Below, piece after piece: positions 36,426 to 45,554 of a DNA stretch of 64,000 nucleotides. The stretch is from Pontibacter lucknowensis (GTDB lineage: Bacteria > Bacteroidota > Bacteroidia > Cytophagales > Hymenobacteraceae), in the NCBI RefSeq assembly GCF_900156415.1, contig NZ_FTNM01000001.1, forward strand, positions 1-64,000. Reading direction: 5' to 3'. A program made the position numbers and the translations under genes. Numbering within the stretch: the stretch's first letter is position 1; every line of letters begins with the position of its first letter. The notes below the pieces were generated by a model. It was given only the letters and a program-made list of their open reading frames with translations. It was not told where the DNA came from and ran no database searches.

Positions 36426-36949
36426 TATTTGATTACCTCCTTCTCGTTAACTTCAATTGCGCCGTTAGAACGAAGTAGATCGTTCAATGCATTCATATCA
36501 GTCACACCTTCTGTAACCTCAATCGCCATTACAAACTTGTCGTCTGTAGAGCGTTTGTCAAAAACATTCACCTTAAAAGAAGGCTTCAGCTTTGTGACGA
36601 TGAAGAAGGTGATCACCATACCGAATGCAGCGCAAAGAACGGTAAGTTCAAAAGTTACAGGAATAAATGCTGGTAAAGCGATGTGCGGTTTACCACCAAT
36701 GATCATTGGCCAGTCGAAACCCAGCATCCAGATCTGCATCCAGAGGGCGAAGGAAGTTCCGAACAAACCGCAGAAGAATGCTACGATTGGAAGTCTTGAA
36801 CGCTTGATACCTAATACATCATCGATACCATGGATTGGGTATGGCGAAAAAACTTCGTAAATTTTAGTACCGGCAGCCCGGACGTTCTCGATGGCCTGCA
36901 GCAGGACATCCTCATCATCGTAGATACCTAGAACGAATTTTTTAGTCAT
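36425..36949 (-). CDS. actD: Alternative complex III subunit ActD (DUF3341)
   Basis: A 174-residue DUF3341 protein: cytoplasmic N-terminal part beginning FVLGIYDDEDVLLQAIENVR, then EVFSPYPIHGIDDVLG (about 32-47), and two membrane helices (about 58-80 and 98-120). ActD is a structural subunit of ACIII. It is packed between actC (2-bp gap) and actE (1-bp overlap). Confidence 0.95.
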   Translation of the reverse strand: MTKKFVLGIYDDEDVLLQAIENVRAAGTKIYEVFSPYPIHGIDDVLGIKRSRLPIVAFFCGLFGTSFALWMQIWMLGFDWPMIIGGKPHIALPAFIPVTFELTVLCAAFGMVITFFIVTKLKPSFKVNVFDKRSTDDKFVMAIEVTEGVTDMNALNDLLRSNGAIEVNEKEVIK

Positions 36950-36951
36950 TG

Positions 36952-38370
36952 CTATGGATGTGTATTAGTGTGCGAATCCTTATCAGTACCGTGCATTGTA
37001 CCATGTGGGTGGTGTTTCACTTCTGAAGAAGACTTCAGAATTGATTTTACCTCCGCCATGTTCACTACAGGGAAAAACTTGGCAAACAGAAGGAACAGTG
37101 TAAAGAATAGACCGATTGTTCCTACATAGATACCAATGTCGATGATGGTTGGAGAGAACATTGCCCATGAAGATGGAAGGAAGTCTCTGTGAAGTGATGT
37201 AACGATAATTACAAATCGCTCGAACCACATACCAATGTTCACGAAGATCGTGATGATGAAAGTAGCGGTCAGACTTCTTCTGATAGTTCTGAACCAGAAT
37301 AGCTGCGGTGTAATTACGTTACAAGTCATCATTGCCCAATATGCCCACCAGTAAGGACCAGTAGCACGGTTGATGAAGGCGTATTGCTCGTATTCCACAC
37401 CTGAGTACCAGGCGATGAAGAATTCTGTGATATAAGCCACACCTACGATAGAGCCTGTCAGGATGATTACCTTGTTCATTGACTCTACGTGCTCCAGTGT
37501 GATGTAATCCTCCAGTTTGAATACTTTACGTGTGATGATCATCAACGTAAGTACCATCGCGAAACCTGAGAAGATCGCACCTGCCACGAAATATGGAGGG
37601 AAGATAGTCGTGTGCCAGCCTGGGATTACTGAGGTTGCAAAGTCCATCGATACGATCGTGTGTACAGAAAGTACCAGTGGAGTAGCAAGGCCTGCAAGAA
37701 TCAGGGATACAGTCTCATAACGAGACCAGGCTTTGGCGGAACCAGTCCAGCCGAAAGAAAGGAATGCATATGCTCTGCGGGCGATTGGTCCGGTTGCTCT
37801 GTCGCGGATGGTAGCAAAGTCAGGAATCAGACCGATGTACCAGAATACAAGCGATACAGAGAAGTAAGTGGAAATCGCAAAAACGTCCCAAAGGAGCGGC
37901 GAGTTAAAGTTAACCCAAAGTGAACCAAATGTGTTTGGCAGTGGAAGTACCCAGTAGGCCAACCAGGGACGGCCCATGTGTAGCACCGGGAACATCGCGG
38001 CACAGATTACAGCGAAGATCGTCATCGCTTCTGCTGCTCGGTTAATAGAAGTTCTCCATTTCTGACGGAACAGGAGAAGGATAGCTGAGATCAGCGTACC
38101 GGCGTGACCGATACCTACCCACCATACGAAGTTGGTGATATCCCATGCCCAACCTACAGTTTTGTTAAGTCCCCACTCCCCTATACCGTACCAAAGTGTA
38201 CGGTAAGTGGAGTAGATGAAAATAGCCAGACCTACAAGAGCTACAGCAAGGGCAGCGGCCCAACGTGCGTTGGGCTTGGCCTCCACCTGTCTGCAGACAT
38301 CTTCGGTGATATCGTGGTATGTTTTACCCCCCGTTACCAGAGGCTCTCTTATCGGAGATACGTGCTGCAT
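36952..38370 (-). CDS. actC: Alternative complex III subunit ActC (NrfD-like)
   Basis: A 472-residue integral-membrane subunit with about ten helices of the NrfD/PsrC family. ActC contributes the menaquinol site and a possible proton path in ACIII. Recognisable stretches include the first-helix block ending [18 protein letters not shown] (near 90-107), [17 protein letters not shown] (near 143) and [19 protein letters not shown] (near 232). It lies 20 bp after actB. Confidence 0.95.
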   Translation of the reverse strand: MQHVSPIREPLVTGGKTYHDITEDVCRQVEAKPNARWAAALAVALVGLAIFIYSTYRTLWYGIGEWGLNKTVGWAWDITNFVWWVGIGHAGTLISAILLLFRQKWRTSINRAAEAMTIFAVICAAMFPVLHMGRPWLAYWVLPLPNTFGSLWVNFNSPLLWDVFAISTYFSVSLVFWYIGLIPDFATIRDRATGPIARRAYAFLSFGWTGSAKAWSRYETVSLILAGLATPLVLSVHTIVSMDFATSVIPGWHTTIFPPYFVAGAIFSGFAMVLTLMIITRKVFKLEDYITLEHVESMNKVIILTGSIVGVAYITEFFIAWYSGVEYEQYAFINRATGPYWWAYWAMMTCNVITPQLFWFRTIRRSLTATFIITIFVNIGMWFERFVIIVTSLHRDFLPSSWAMFSPTIIDIGIYVGTIGLFFTLFLLFAKFFPVVNMAEVKSILKSSSEVKHHPHGTMHGTDKDSHTNTHP

Positions 38371-38390
38371 AGCGCTATCTAATTTATAAA

Positions 38391-41300
38391 TTAAGCTAAG
38401 TTTCTAATTTTTGTCAGGTAAGTCACGTTCGGCTGTACGTTCAGTTCTTCCAGTACGTGGAAGGCACGCTCGCCTTTCTCACGGGATAGCAACTGAGATA
38501 CACGGCTCTTTGGATCCAGCATGTCACCGAAGACAATCGCATCTGTAGGGCAAGACTGGGCACAAGCCGTCACGATCTCACCGTCCACTGGTCTTCTGTT
38601 CTCACGCTTGGCTTCCAGTTTTCCTAGCTGAACACGCTGCACGCAGAACGAGCATTTCTCCATAACACCGCGCGAACGAACTGTTACGTCAGGATTCAAC
38701 ACCATCTTACCAAGGTCGTTGTTCATGTTAAAGTCGAACTTATCGTTGTTAGCGTAAGCAAACCAGTTGAATCGACGAACTTTGTAAGGGCAGTTGTTTG
38801 CGCAGTAACGTGTACCTACGCAGCGGTTGTAAGCCATCTGGTTAATACCCTCAGAGCTGTGCATTGTAGCAGCTACCGGACACACAGTCTCACAAGGAGC
38901 GTGGTTACAGTGCTGGCAAAGCATCGGCTGGAAGATAACACTTGGATTCTCCGCCGGATCCTCCATAGTCTTGTAATCTTTCTCTTCGTGCTCCACTGCG
39001 CTATAGTAGCGGTCGATACGCATCCAGTGCATTTCGCGACGGTTTAGTACCTCCTGCTTACCTACTACCGGAATATTGTTTTCTGCCTGGCAGCTCACTG
39101 TACAGGCTCCACAGCCAATACATGAGTTCAGGTCGATCACCATGCCCCAGTGGTGGTTTTTGTACTCGTAATCTTCCCAAAGAGAGATAGCAGCAGGCTT
39201 TGCCGGACCTTCGTGCGTAGCAATGCGTACATATTCCGTTACCTCTTTCGGATTTTTCTGATAGTTCGCCAGTGTATTTTCCTGAACTACCAGACGATCC
39301 ATAATTGTATGGTGCGTCTGCATCTGGGCTATCTCTACAGTAGAGCCTGTTTTCTCCAGCTGTACAGCGCCTGCAAATAGGATAGCGTTATCAGCTACCG
39401 TAGCGATAGGGAAGGCATTAGCACCACGACCTTTGGCTGTTGGCATAGAGTCTAGCTCACGGCCGTAGCCCATGGCTATACCCACTGTACCTTGTGCTTG
39501 TCCTGGCTGGATCAGCGCAGGAAGCTCAAGTGTTTTACCATTCGCATATGTTACCTTCAGCACGTTACCTTGTACTACACCCATTTCCTCTGCCATGCGG
39601 CGAGGCATCGTTATGTAGTTATCCCAGGTAGCTTTTGAGATCGGATCAGCCATTTCCTGCAGCCAAGGGTTGTTAGCCTCAGAACCTGTACCGATTGCAA
39701 CTTTTTCGTAAACAACAGCCTCAATTCTGCCACCTGCAACTGCTCTTGGAGCTCTGCCAGCTGCATCAGAGACTGTCATCGTGCTTGCATTACCTGTGTT
39801 AAGAGCCAGCATACTTGTGCCGTTCTCCATTACGCCATCGTGCACAGCTTTCTCCCACTGCTCGTCTGTGTTTGCAGCGCCTTTTCTCCAGTTGTTGCGG
39901 ATGTAATCGTAATAAGATGTGTTGTTTCCGCTCCAGGCCAGTAAGCTGTCCTGTACCTGGCGTGTCATAAAGATTGGGCTGATTACTGGTTGTGCCAGAC
40001 TCAGGAAGCCTCTCTTCGGCTCGTAGTCGTTCCAGGACTCCAGGTAATGGCTGTCTGGTGCTACGTAGTCTACAAGCGCAGCAGTCTCTTCCACTCTTTC
40101 TGCGAAGGAAACTTTCAGTCCAACTTTAGCCAGTCCAGTTTTTACTTGCTCAGCAAGTGGGTGATCGTATACTGGGTTTGCATTGTAGAAAAACACTGCT
40201 CCTACACTGCCATTGTTCATTTCTTCAATCAGACGCAGCATCTGCGCATCGTTACCCTGCTTCAGGAAATATGGAGAAGCTGTATCGATGGTAGTACCTT
40301 CTGCACCAATTGTTTTGTTGATAGCTGTAACCAGCGTCTGAACAGCCGGGTCATTTGATCCTGATACTACCAGAGCACGTCCATTATTTGCACGCAGGTC
40401 TCTGATCGCATTCTCAAGCGCTTTCTTATCAACGTTAGCCGGAGCATTTACGCCTTGGCCAGACAATCCGTTATAGATCGCTGTTACGATCGCCAGTTCT
40501 TCAGAAGGCTTGATCGGAACACGCACGTCAGCATTGGCGCCAGTCAACGACATAATTGTCTCAAACTGGTAGTGACGTGACATATTTGGCTTGTCAGCAG
40601 ATACTTTTCTGTTTTGGATGTATTGCTTAGCGAAAGGAGTCGGAGCAATCCAGGTTCCCAGGAAGTCAGCGCTGATACTTACAATAATATTAGCTCGGCT
40701 GAAGTCGTATCCCGGAACAGTGCCACCGTTTGCGCCAATCAGTGCAGAAGCAGAATTGGCATCATACACTACATGCTCAAAATTACTCAGTCTTGAACCA
40801 AACTCATTGATAAGCTGCTTGGTTGAAGGGCTGATCACTGTAGAGGAAACGAAAGCTACTTTGCCATTCACATTTGAAAGAGCGGCACGTATCTCGCTGT
40901 CTACCTGCTCCCATTTAGCCTCTTTGCCTTTGATAAGCGGTGTACGCAGTCTGTTGTTGTCGTACAGGCTAAGCACAGATCCCTGAGCTTTAGGGCTAGT
41001 ACCCATTGGGGTTAATGTTGAGCTTGGGTTTGGCTCTACTTTAATTGGACGGCCTTCACGTGTCTTAACCAACACGCTATTATAGTCACCGCTGTTATAA
41101 TAAGTAGTAGCATACCAGTTTGCCACTCCTGGCTCAACATCAACCGGCTTGTTCAGGTATGGAATTGCCTTTCTTACAGGAGCTTCACATGAAGCCAGTG
41201 TAGCGGCAGCCAGACCAAAACCTAGCAGTTTTAGGAAGTCCCTTCGTGGAGCAGTCATACCAGTTGACTCGCTCTCGCCTTTGGCTTCGTTTATCGGCAG

Positions 41301-41393
41301 GAATTCTGGAAACTCGTTATGAGCGTTTTTCGCGAATTCAGGAGTATTTTCAAGCTCCTCTATTCCTTTCCAGTATTTTATTCTGTCTTGCAT
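38391..41393 (-). CDS. actB: Alternative complex III subunit ActB (molybdopterin-like/Fe-S protein)
   Basis: A 1000-residue fusion of a molybdopterin-oxidoreductase-like domain (about 60-700, known to lack the cofactor in ACIII) and a ferredoxin-like domain. The N-terminal extension is followed by a twin-arginine motif RRDFLK and a lipobox LASC near residue 69, so it is probably exported folded by Tat and lipidated. Four cysteine clusters are visible from about 758: [35 protein letters not shown] and CSFC with a later CAQSCP, matching the four Fe-S clusters of ActB. Confidence 0.95.
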   Translation of the reverse strand: MQDRIKYWKGIEELENTPEFAKNAHNEFPEFLPINEAKGESESTGMTAPRRDFLKLLGFGLAAATLASCEAPVRKAIPYLNKPVDVEPGVANWYATTYYNSGDYNSVLVKTREGRPIKVEPNPSSTLTPMGTSPKAQGSVLSLYDNNRLRTPLIKGKEAKWEQVDSEIRAALSNVNGKVAFVSSTVISPSTKQLINEFGSRLSNFEHVVYDANSASALIGANGGTVPGYDFSRANIIVSISADFLGTWIAPTPFAKQYIQNRKVSADKPNMSRHYQFETIMSLTGANADVRVPIKPSEELAIVTAIYNGLSGQGVNAPANVDKKALENAIRDLRANNGRALVVSGSNDPAVQTLVTAINKTIGAEGTTIDTASPYFLKQGNDAQMLRLIEEMNNGSVGAVFFYNANPVYDHPLAEQVKTGLAKVGLKVSFAERVEETAALVDYVAPDSHYLESWNDYEPKRGFLSLAQPVISPIFMTRQVQDSLLAWSGNNTSYYDYIRNNWRKGAANTDEQWEKAVHDGVMENGTSMLALNTGNASTMTVSDAAGRAPRAVAGGRIEAVVYEKVAIGTGSEANNPWLQEMADPISKATWDNYITMPRRMAEEMGVVQGNVLKVTYANGKTLELPALIQPGQAQGTVGIAMGYGRELDSMPTAKGRGANAFPIATVADNAILFAGAVQLEKTGSTVEIAQMQTHHTIMDRLVVQENTLANYQKNPKEVTEYVRIATHEGPAKPAAISLWEDYEYKNHHWGMVIDLNSCIGCGACTVSCQAENNIPVVGKQEVLNRREMHWMRIDRYYSAVEHEEKDYKTMEDPAENPSVIFQPMLCQHCNHAPCETVCPVAATMHSSEGINQMAYNRCVGTRYCANNCPYKVRRFNWFAYANNDKFDFNMNNDLGKMVLNPDVTVRSRGVMEKCSFCVQRVQLGKLEAKRENRRPVDGEIVTACAQSCPTDAIVFGDMLDPKSRVSQLLSREKGERAFHVLEELNVQPNVTYLTKIRNLA

Positions 41394-41431
41394 ATTATAT
41401 CTAGAAAACTCGAATCCTTAATTTTTAATAA

Positions 41432-42700
41432 TTAGTAGTGGCACTTAGAACACTCTGCACCACCGTTTGATGACACAGTGAAAGCACTCTTCGTTGTTGA
41501 CTCGTGCAATTTCACCAGGTTGTCATAATATGCATTTCCTTCGGTGTTAAGAGGAGTTTCACGGTGACAGTCAATACACCAGCCCATGGTCAGCGGTGAG
41601 TACTGATACACCACTTCCATCTCCTGAATAGGACCGTGGCAGGTCTGGCACTCTACGCCACCCACCTGTGTGTGCTGGGCGTGGTTGAAGTAAGCCAGGT
41701 CAGGCAAGTTGTGAATACGCACCCATTCGATAGGCTTATTACGCTCAATAGCTCTGTATATCTTCTGAATTTCAGGTGATTCTGTCTTGATCTGGCTATG
41801 GCAGTTCATACAGATATTAGCAGAAGGGATACTGGCACTCTTGCTTTCATAAACAGTAGTGTGGCAGTAGTTACAGTCGATCTGATGCTCGCCTGCGTGC
41901 AGCTTGTGCGAGAAGGCGATCGGCTGTGTAGGGGCGTAGCCCTGCTGTATACCGACACCCATTGCTTTGTCAAGAGCCAGGTCCAGCAGCACGATCACAA
42001 AGATCAGCACTACCAGCGTACGTACGGCTTTAGACTTATATATCTTAGAGAAGTCGAAACGCTGATTTACAATTTCAGCATCGTACTCGTCAAGTTGTTT
42101 GTTCTTGTTCAGGTAGTTCTTTAGTACTGAAGTGATCAAAAGAAGGGTCACAACCAGCACGATCAACACAATGATCAGCACTACCAATACAATATCCAGG
42201 TAACCACCAATCGCACCAACTGCATCAGTACCAACGTTTTCACCTGGAGCAGCCTCTGTACCTCCTGCAGGACCAGTGGTCTCAGCTGCGGCAGTTTCAG
42301 ATGCCTTGATATAGGCCAGCATCGATACAATTTCCTCATCAGAGAAATTAAAGGAAGGCATCGCCTGCTTATTAAACTGGTTGTAAACCGCGATTGCGTC
42401 TTTATCACCAGAGGCAATCAAAGCCTGCGAGTTCTTAATCCAGCTGATCAACCAAGGTTGCGTTCTGCGCTCATTGACGCCTTTCAAACCAGGACCAACT
42501 ACTACATCGCTTCCCACAGAGTGACAAACAACGCAGTTGTTCTTATACAGGGACTCGCCTGCACTTACAATACCTGCATCATCTACAGGCAGACTTGCGC
42601 CTTGTGCATAACCTGTAGTCGACACTCCAAAAGAGGCCGCCAAGGCAAACAAGAAGGCAATCAAGAATTTGGTTTTTGCTCTTTGTATACAGCTAATCAT
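41432..42700 (-). CDS. actA: Alternative complex III subunit ActA (multiheme cytochrome c)
   Basis: A 422-residue cytochrome with signal peptide and six CxxCH motifs: CVVCH in an N-terminal monoheme domain (near 56), then after a membrane helix (about 165-190) and a second helix (~225-245) the C-terminal group CNYCH, CMNCH, CQTCH, CIDCH and CSKCH. The last five are the pentaheme ActA module; the N-terminal cytochrome c domain appears to be a fusion. It is the first gene of the block, 49 bp downstream of a perfect promoter -7 box. Confidence 0.94.
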   Translation of the reverse strand: MISCIQRAKTKFLIAFLFALAASFGVSTTGYAQGASLPVDDAGIVSAGESLYKNNCVVCHSVGSDVVVGPGLKGVNERRTQPWLISWIKNSQALIASGDKDAIAVYNQFNKQAMPSFNFSDEEIVSMLAYIKASETAAAETTGPAGGTEAAPGENVGTDAVGAIGGYLDIVLVVLIIVLIVLVVTLLLITSVLKNYLNKNKQLDEYDAEIVNQRFDFSKIYKSKAVRTLVVLIFVIVLLDLALDKAMGVGIQQGYAPTQPIAFSHKLHAGEHQIDCNYCHTTVYESKSASIPSANICMNCHSQIKTESPEIQKIYRAIERNKPIEWVRIHNLPDLAYFNHAQHTQVGGVECQTCHGPIQEMEVVYQYSPLTMGWCIDCHRETPLNTEGNAYYDNLVKLHESTTKSAFTVSSNGGAECSKCHY

Positions 42701-42748
42701 AGCCAGGACGCTTGTGTTTAGTATAATGGTGAATTTACTTTACGGGCA

Positions 42749-42778
42749 CAAATCTACTACCTGAAACCCATTAATCAA
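42749..42778 (-). promoter_or_regulatory. Promoter of the ACIII-cytochrome oxidase operon
   Basis: On the minus strand TTG (42776-42778), a 19-bp spacer and TAGATTTG (42749-42756) form a perfect Bacteroidota promoter, with a predicted start about 40 nt before actA. No equally good promoter was noticed within the 16-kb block. Confidence 0.87.
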
Positions 42779-43213
42779 ATATTATATGCTTATTTTTACC
42801 CCTATACACAATAACCCATTCAGTACAATCATTCGTAGCGCATTTTCTGCATTATTTTATCAGAATCACCTTTTTTATTTAAAATAATTCTAAATAACAC
42901 AAGTTTTCCTTCAGCCATTTTGTACCAAATTATCCTATTCTCTCTTGCTTAATCCGCATTCTTTTCAGCATCCACCTTTGAACTCATAAACCACTGATTT
43001 TGTTGTCGTTACCACTTATTTAATTTTCATCTCATTTTCTCTCACCTCTCTCGCCCTTTTTCTCAGTTTCAAGTACACCTTATTATATATAGGTTATTCA
43101 TTATTGTTAAGTCCTACTGTCGTCTGATGTTATTACAATACTCTTGAGTGAGCTGATTGCAATACCTGGTGGCGAAAGTGCTTTTGATCATACATTTATT
43201 TTGGTGCAAGTTT
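42779..43213. other. Gene-free AT-rich divergent spacer
   Basis: About 435 bp between the divergent promoters of the respiratory operon and the rpsF operon. The plus strand is AT-rich and markedly pyrimidine-rich around 42960-43080 (many CTC and TTTTC runs). No ORF, RNA gene or clear inverted repeat was found. It may hold regulator sites for the respiratory operon. Confidence 0.4.
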
Positions 43214-43243
43214 TTGTATTACAGAATCATTGCTGTATATTTG
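43214..43243 (+). promoter_or_regulatory. Promoter of the rpsF operon
   Basis: TTG at 43214-43216, a 19-bp spacer and TATATTTG at 43236-43243 form a perfect promoter. Because it covers the upstream in-frame ATG at 43230, translation of rpsF must start at 43275. Confidence 0.9.
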
Positions 43244-43274
43244 CACCCTAAAACAAAAAAATTCTCATAACCAA

Positions 43275-43643
43275 ATGGAATTAAAAAATTACGAAACGGT
43301 CTTCATCTTGACGCCTCTGTTGAACGAGACGCAGATGCAGGAAACGGTCGAGAAGTTCAGACAGGTGCTTAAGGAAAATAGCGCCGAAATTATCCACGAA
43401 GAGAACTGGGGTCTACGTAAGCTTGCTTACCCAATCCAGAAGAAATCTACTGGTTTCTACCACCTCATCGAGTTTAAGGCTCCATCTACTGTAATTGATG
43501 TGCTTGAGCTGGCTTATCGCCGCGACGAAAAAGTTGTTCGCTTCTTAACTACTGCACTTGATAAGCACGCAATTGCTTACAACGAGCGCAGAAGAAAAGG
43601 CGAGTTTAAATCACAGGCTAAAAAAGAGGAGGTTAAAGCATAA
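43275..43643 (+). CDS. rpsF: 30S ribosomal protein S6
   Basis: A 122-residue S6 protein with the family pattern [11 protein letters not shown] (residues 6-16), [14 protein letters not shown] (about 53-66) and [13 protein letters not shown] (near 89). The start at 43275 is set by the promoter, whose -7 box overlaps the earlier in-frame ATG. The stop overlaps the rpsR start by 1 bp (TAATG). Confidence 0.97.
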   Translation: MELKNYETVFILTPLLNETQMQETVEKFRQVLKENSAEIIHEENWGLRKLAYPIQKKSTGFYHLIEFKAPSTVIDVLELAYRRDEKVVRFLTTALDKHAIAYNERRRKGEFKSQAKKEEVKA

Positions 43644-43894
43644 TGAGCCTAGTTAACGAAAGAGTACACAAACAAGAAAACCGTCAGAAATACTGCCGCT
43701 TCAAGAAAAGCGGTATCAAGTATATTGACTACAAAGACGGTAACTTCCTGCTTAAGTTCGTGAACGAGCAGGGCAAGATTCTTCCAAGAAGACTGACAGG
43801 CACTAGCCTGAAATTCCAGCGTAAAGTGTCTCAGGCTGTTGCCCGTGCACGCCACCTGGCTATTTTACCTTATGTAACTGATTCTTTAAAATAA
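43643..43894 (+). CDS. rpsR: 30S ribosomal protein S18
   Basis: An 83-residue basic S18 protein with the core [33 protein letters not shown] and [12 protein letters not shown], all family hallmarks. The cysteine is single, so it is of the non-zinc type. It is coupled to rpsF by a 1-bp overlap and followed by rplI after 12 bp, which has GGAGG in the spacer, a rare Shine-Dalgarno-like sequence here. Confidence 0.98.
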   Translation: MSLVNERVHKQENRQKYCRFKKSGIKYIDYKDGNFLLKFVNEQGKILPRRLTGTSLKFQRKVSQAVARARHLAILPYVTDSLK

Positions 43895-43906
43895 GGAGGG
43901 ACGAAC

Positions 43907-44350
43907 ATGGAAGTAATACTTAAAGATGACGTTAAGCACCTTGGTTACAAGAACGATATCGTTTCAGTAAAGCCAGGATATGGCCGTAACTACCTGATCC
44001 CTCAGGGTCTTGCAGTTTTGGCTGACAAAACGAACAGAAAAGTTCTTGAAGAAAACATGCGTCAGGCTGCTCACAAAGTTGAGAAGATTAAGAACGATGC
44101 ACAGGAGCTTGCTAACAATATCGGAGACATCACGCTGGAAATCCCTACTAAAGTAGGTGAAACTGGTAAGATCTTCGGCTCTGTTACTACAACTCAGCTT
44201 GCTGATGCTCTTAAAGCTAAAGGTCACGATGTAGACCGCAAGCGCATTTCTTTCGATCAGGAAGTGAAAACTGCCGGCGAGTACACCGCTACACTGAACC
44301 TGCACAAAGAAGTGAAGCACCAGATCCGCTTCAATGTAGTAGCTGAGTAG
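43907..44350 (+). CDS. rplI: 50S ribosomal protein L9
   Basis: A 147-residue L9: N-terminal domain with MEVILKDDVKHLGYKND and VKPGYGRNYLIPQGLA (residues 23-38), a long linker helix (about 45-75) and the C-terminal domain (GKIFGSVT near 85). It ends the rpsF operon and is followed by a strong terminator. Confidence 0.98.
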   Translation: MEVILKDDVKHLGYKNDIVSVKPGYGRNYLIPQGLAVLADKTNRKVLEENMRQAAHKVEKIKNDAQELANNIGDITLEIPTKVGETGKIFGSVTTTQLADALKAKGHDVDRKRISFDQEVKTAGEYTATLNLHKEVKHQIRFNVVAE

Positions 44351-44370
44351 TCTTAGCAACCACCATACTT

Positions 44371-44407
44371 AAAGCGCCCTGCCCTCAAAGCAGGGCGCTT
44401 TTTTTAT
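44371..44407 (+). terminator. Terminator of the rpsF operon
   Basis: A perfect 12-bp GC-rich inverted repeat (44371-44382 and 44390-44401) with a 7-nt loop and a T run of seven, the classical intrinsic terminator form. Confidence 0.93.
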
Positions 44408-44430
44408 TTCACCTTTCCGGTTAATTTGCG

Positions 44431-44450
44431 CTATACCTATACCTATACCT
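44431..44450 (+). repeat. Triple CTATAC tandem repeat at the start codon
   Basis: Three direct copies of CTATAC (44431-44448) followed by CT run into the ATG of the GSCFA gene at 44451. It is a tandem form of the heptamer TATACCT that is scattered over the whole window. Confidence 0.8.
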
Positions 44451-45437
44451 ATGTTCCGGACTGAAGTACATGTACCCGCCAGCGGCCTTGATCTTTCATT
44501 ACAGGATGGTATCATGACTATTGGTTCCTGCTTTGCTGAGGTAATAGGCAGGCGGCTGCATGATAGCAAGGTGCAGGTAATGGTTAATCCGTTTGGGACT
44601 ATCTTTAATCCGCTTTCAGTTAGCAAGCTGCTCCGTGGTGCTATAAGCCAGCAACGTGATTTTGATAAGAACCTGGTGCAGCACAATGGAATCTGGTATG
44701 CTTATGATTTGCACTCATCTCTCTCCTCTCCTAACAGGGACGAGCTAATTACTACCATCACAGGCCTCCTGGACACCACCCGCAAGGCACTGCAGCAGGC
44801 TAAGCTCCTGATCATCACGCTGGGTACGTCCGTAGGTTATCGGCTACTGAGTTCAGGTGAGGTGGTGGCTAACTGCCACAAAATACCGGCGCACAACTTT
44901 AACAGGGAGTTGCTGCCACTCGATACACTGCAGCAGGATATGGAGAGCACGCTTGAGCAGCTGCAACAGTTCAACCCAAGTCTGCAGGTACTGCTGACGG
45001 TTAGCCCGGTGCGGCATATCAAAGAAACAATCGAGGTTAACAGCGTGAGCAAATCCATTTTGCGGGTGCTATGCCACCAGCTGTCAGCAAATCAGGAGCA
45101 GGTGCGATACTTTCCCGCCTACGAGATCATGCTTGACGACCTGCGCGACTACCGCTTCTATGGGCGCGACATGGTGCACCCGACTGAGGTAGCGGAAGAT
45201 TACATCTGGGAAAAATTTGCGCAGGCATACCTGAATCAGGAGTTCAGAGATTTTCTGCAGGAATGGGAAAAGATAAGACGGGCCCTGTCCCACCGGCCAT
45301 TTCACCCAGCCTCCGAGGCGCACCAGAAATTCCTGAAAAACACCATTGCCCAGCTTAGACAGCTCAATAGCAGGTATGGCATTGATACGGCAGAAGAAGA
45401 ACAAAGCCTTATACAGCAGCTCACAAATCAGCAGTAG
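44451..45437 (+). CDS. GSCFA-domain protein
   Basis: A 328-residue protein of the GSCFA family, an SGNH-hydrolase-like group named for the motif seen here at residues 25-29 (IGSCFAEVIG). Further family blocks are NPFGTIFNP (about 46-54), ITLGTSVGY (near 124), VSPVRHIK (near 184) and a late DMVHPTE (near 238) with the probable catalytic Asp/His. The substrate is not known. It follows the rplI terminator and has a TTAATTTG -7-like box about 25 bp upstream. Confidence 0.92.
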   Translation: MFRTEVHVPASGLDLSLQDGIMTIGSCFAEVIGRRLHDSKVQVMVNPFGTIFNPLSVSKLLRGAISQQRDFDKNLVQHNGIWYAYDLHSSLSSPNRDELITTITGLLDTTRKALQQAKLLIITLGTSVGYRLLSSGEVVANCHKIPAHNFNRELLPLDTLQQDMESTLEQLQQFNPSLQVLLTVSPVRHIKETIEVNSVSKSILRVLCHQLSANQEQVRYFPAYEIMLDDLRDYRFYGRDMVHPTEVAEDYIWEKFAQAYLNQEFRDFLQEWEKIRRALSHRPFHPASEAHQKFLKNTIAQLRQLNSRYGIDTAEEEQSLIQQLTNQQ

Positions 45438-45501
45438 TCCAACAGGATCACTATACCCTCACTCCTGCCCTTCTCCAGAGATAATCCAGATGCCCCAAGC
45501 A

Positions 45502-45509
45502 TACTTTTG
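45502..45509 (+). promoter_or_regulatory. -7 box upstream of the DUF255 gene
   Basis: TACTTTTG fits TAnnTTTG and lies 45 bp before the start codon. No TTG is found at the -33 distance, so this is a half-match only. Confidence 0.4.
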
Positions 45510-45554
45510 CAAGCCCTGACCGTAGGTATAGAGTGCTAACAGCCTGCAAAAGAA

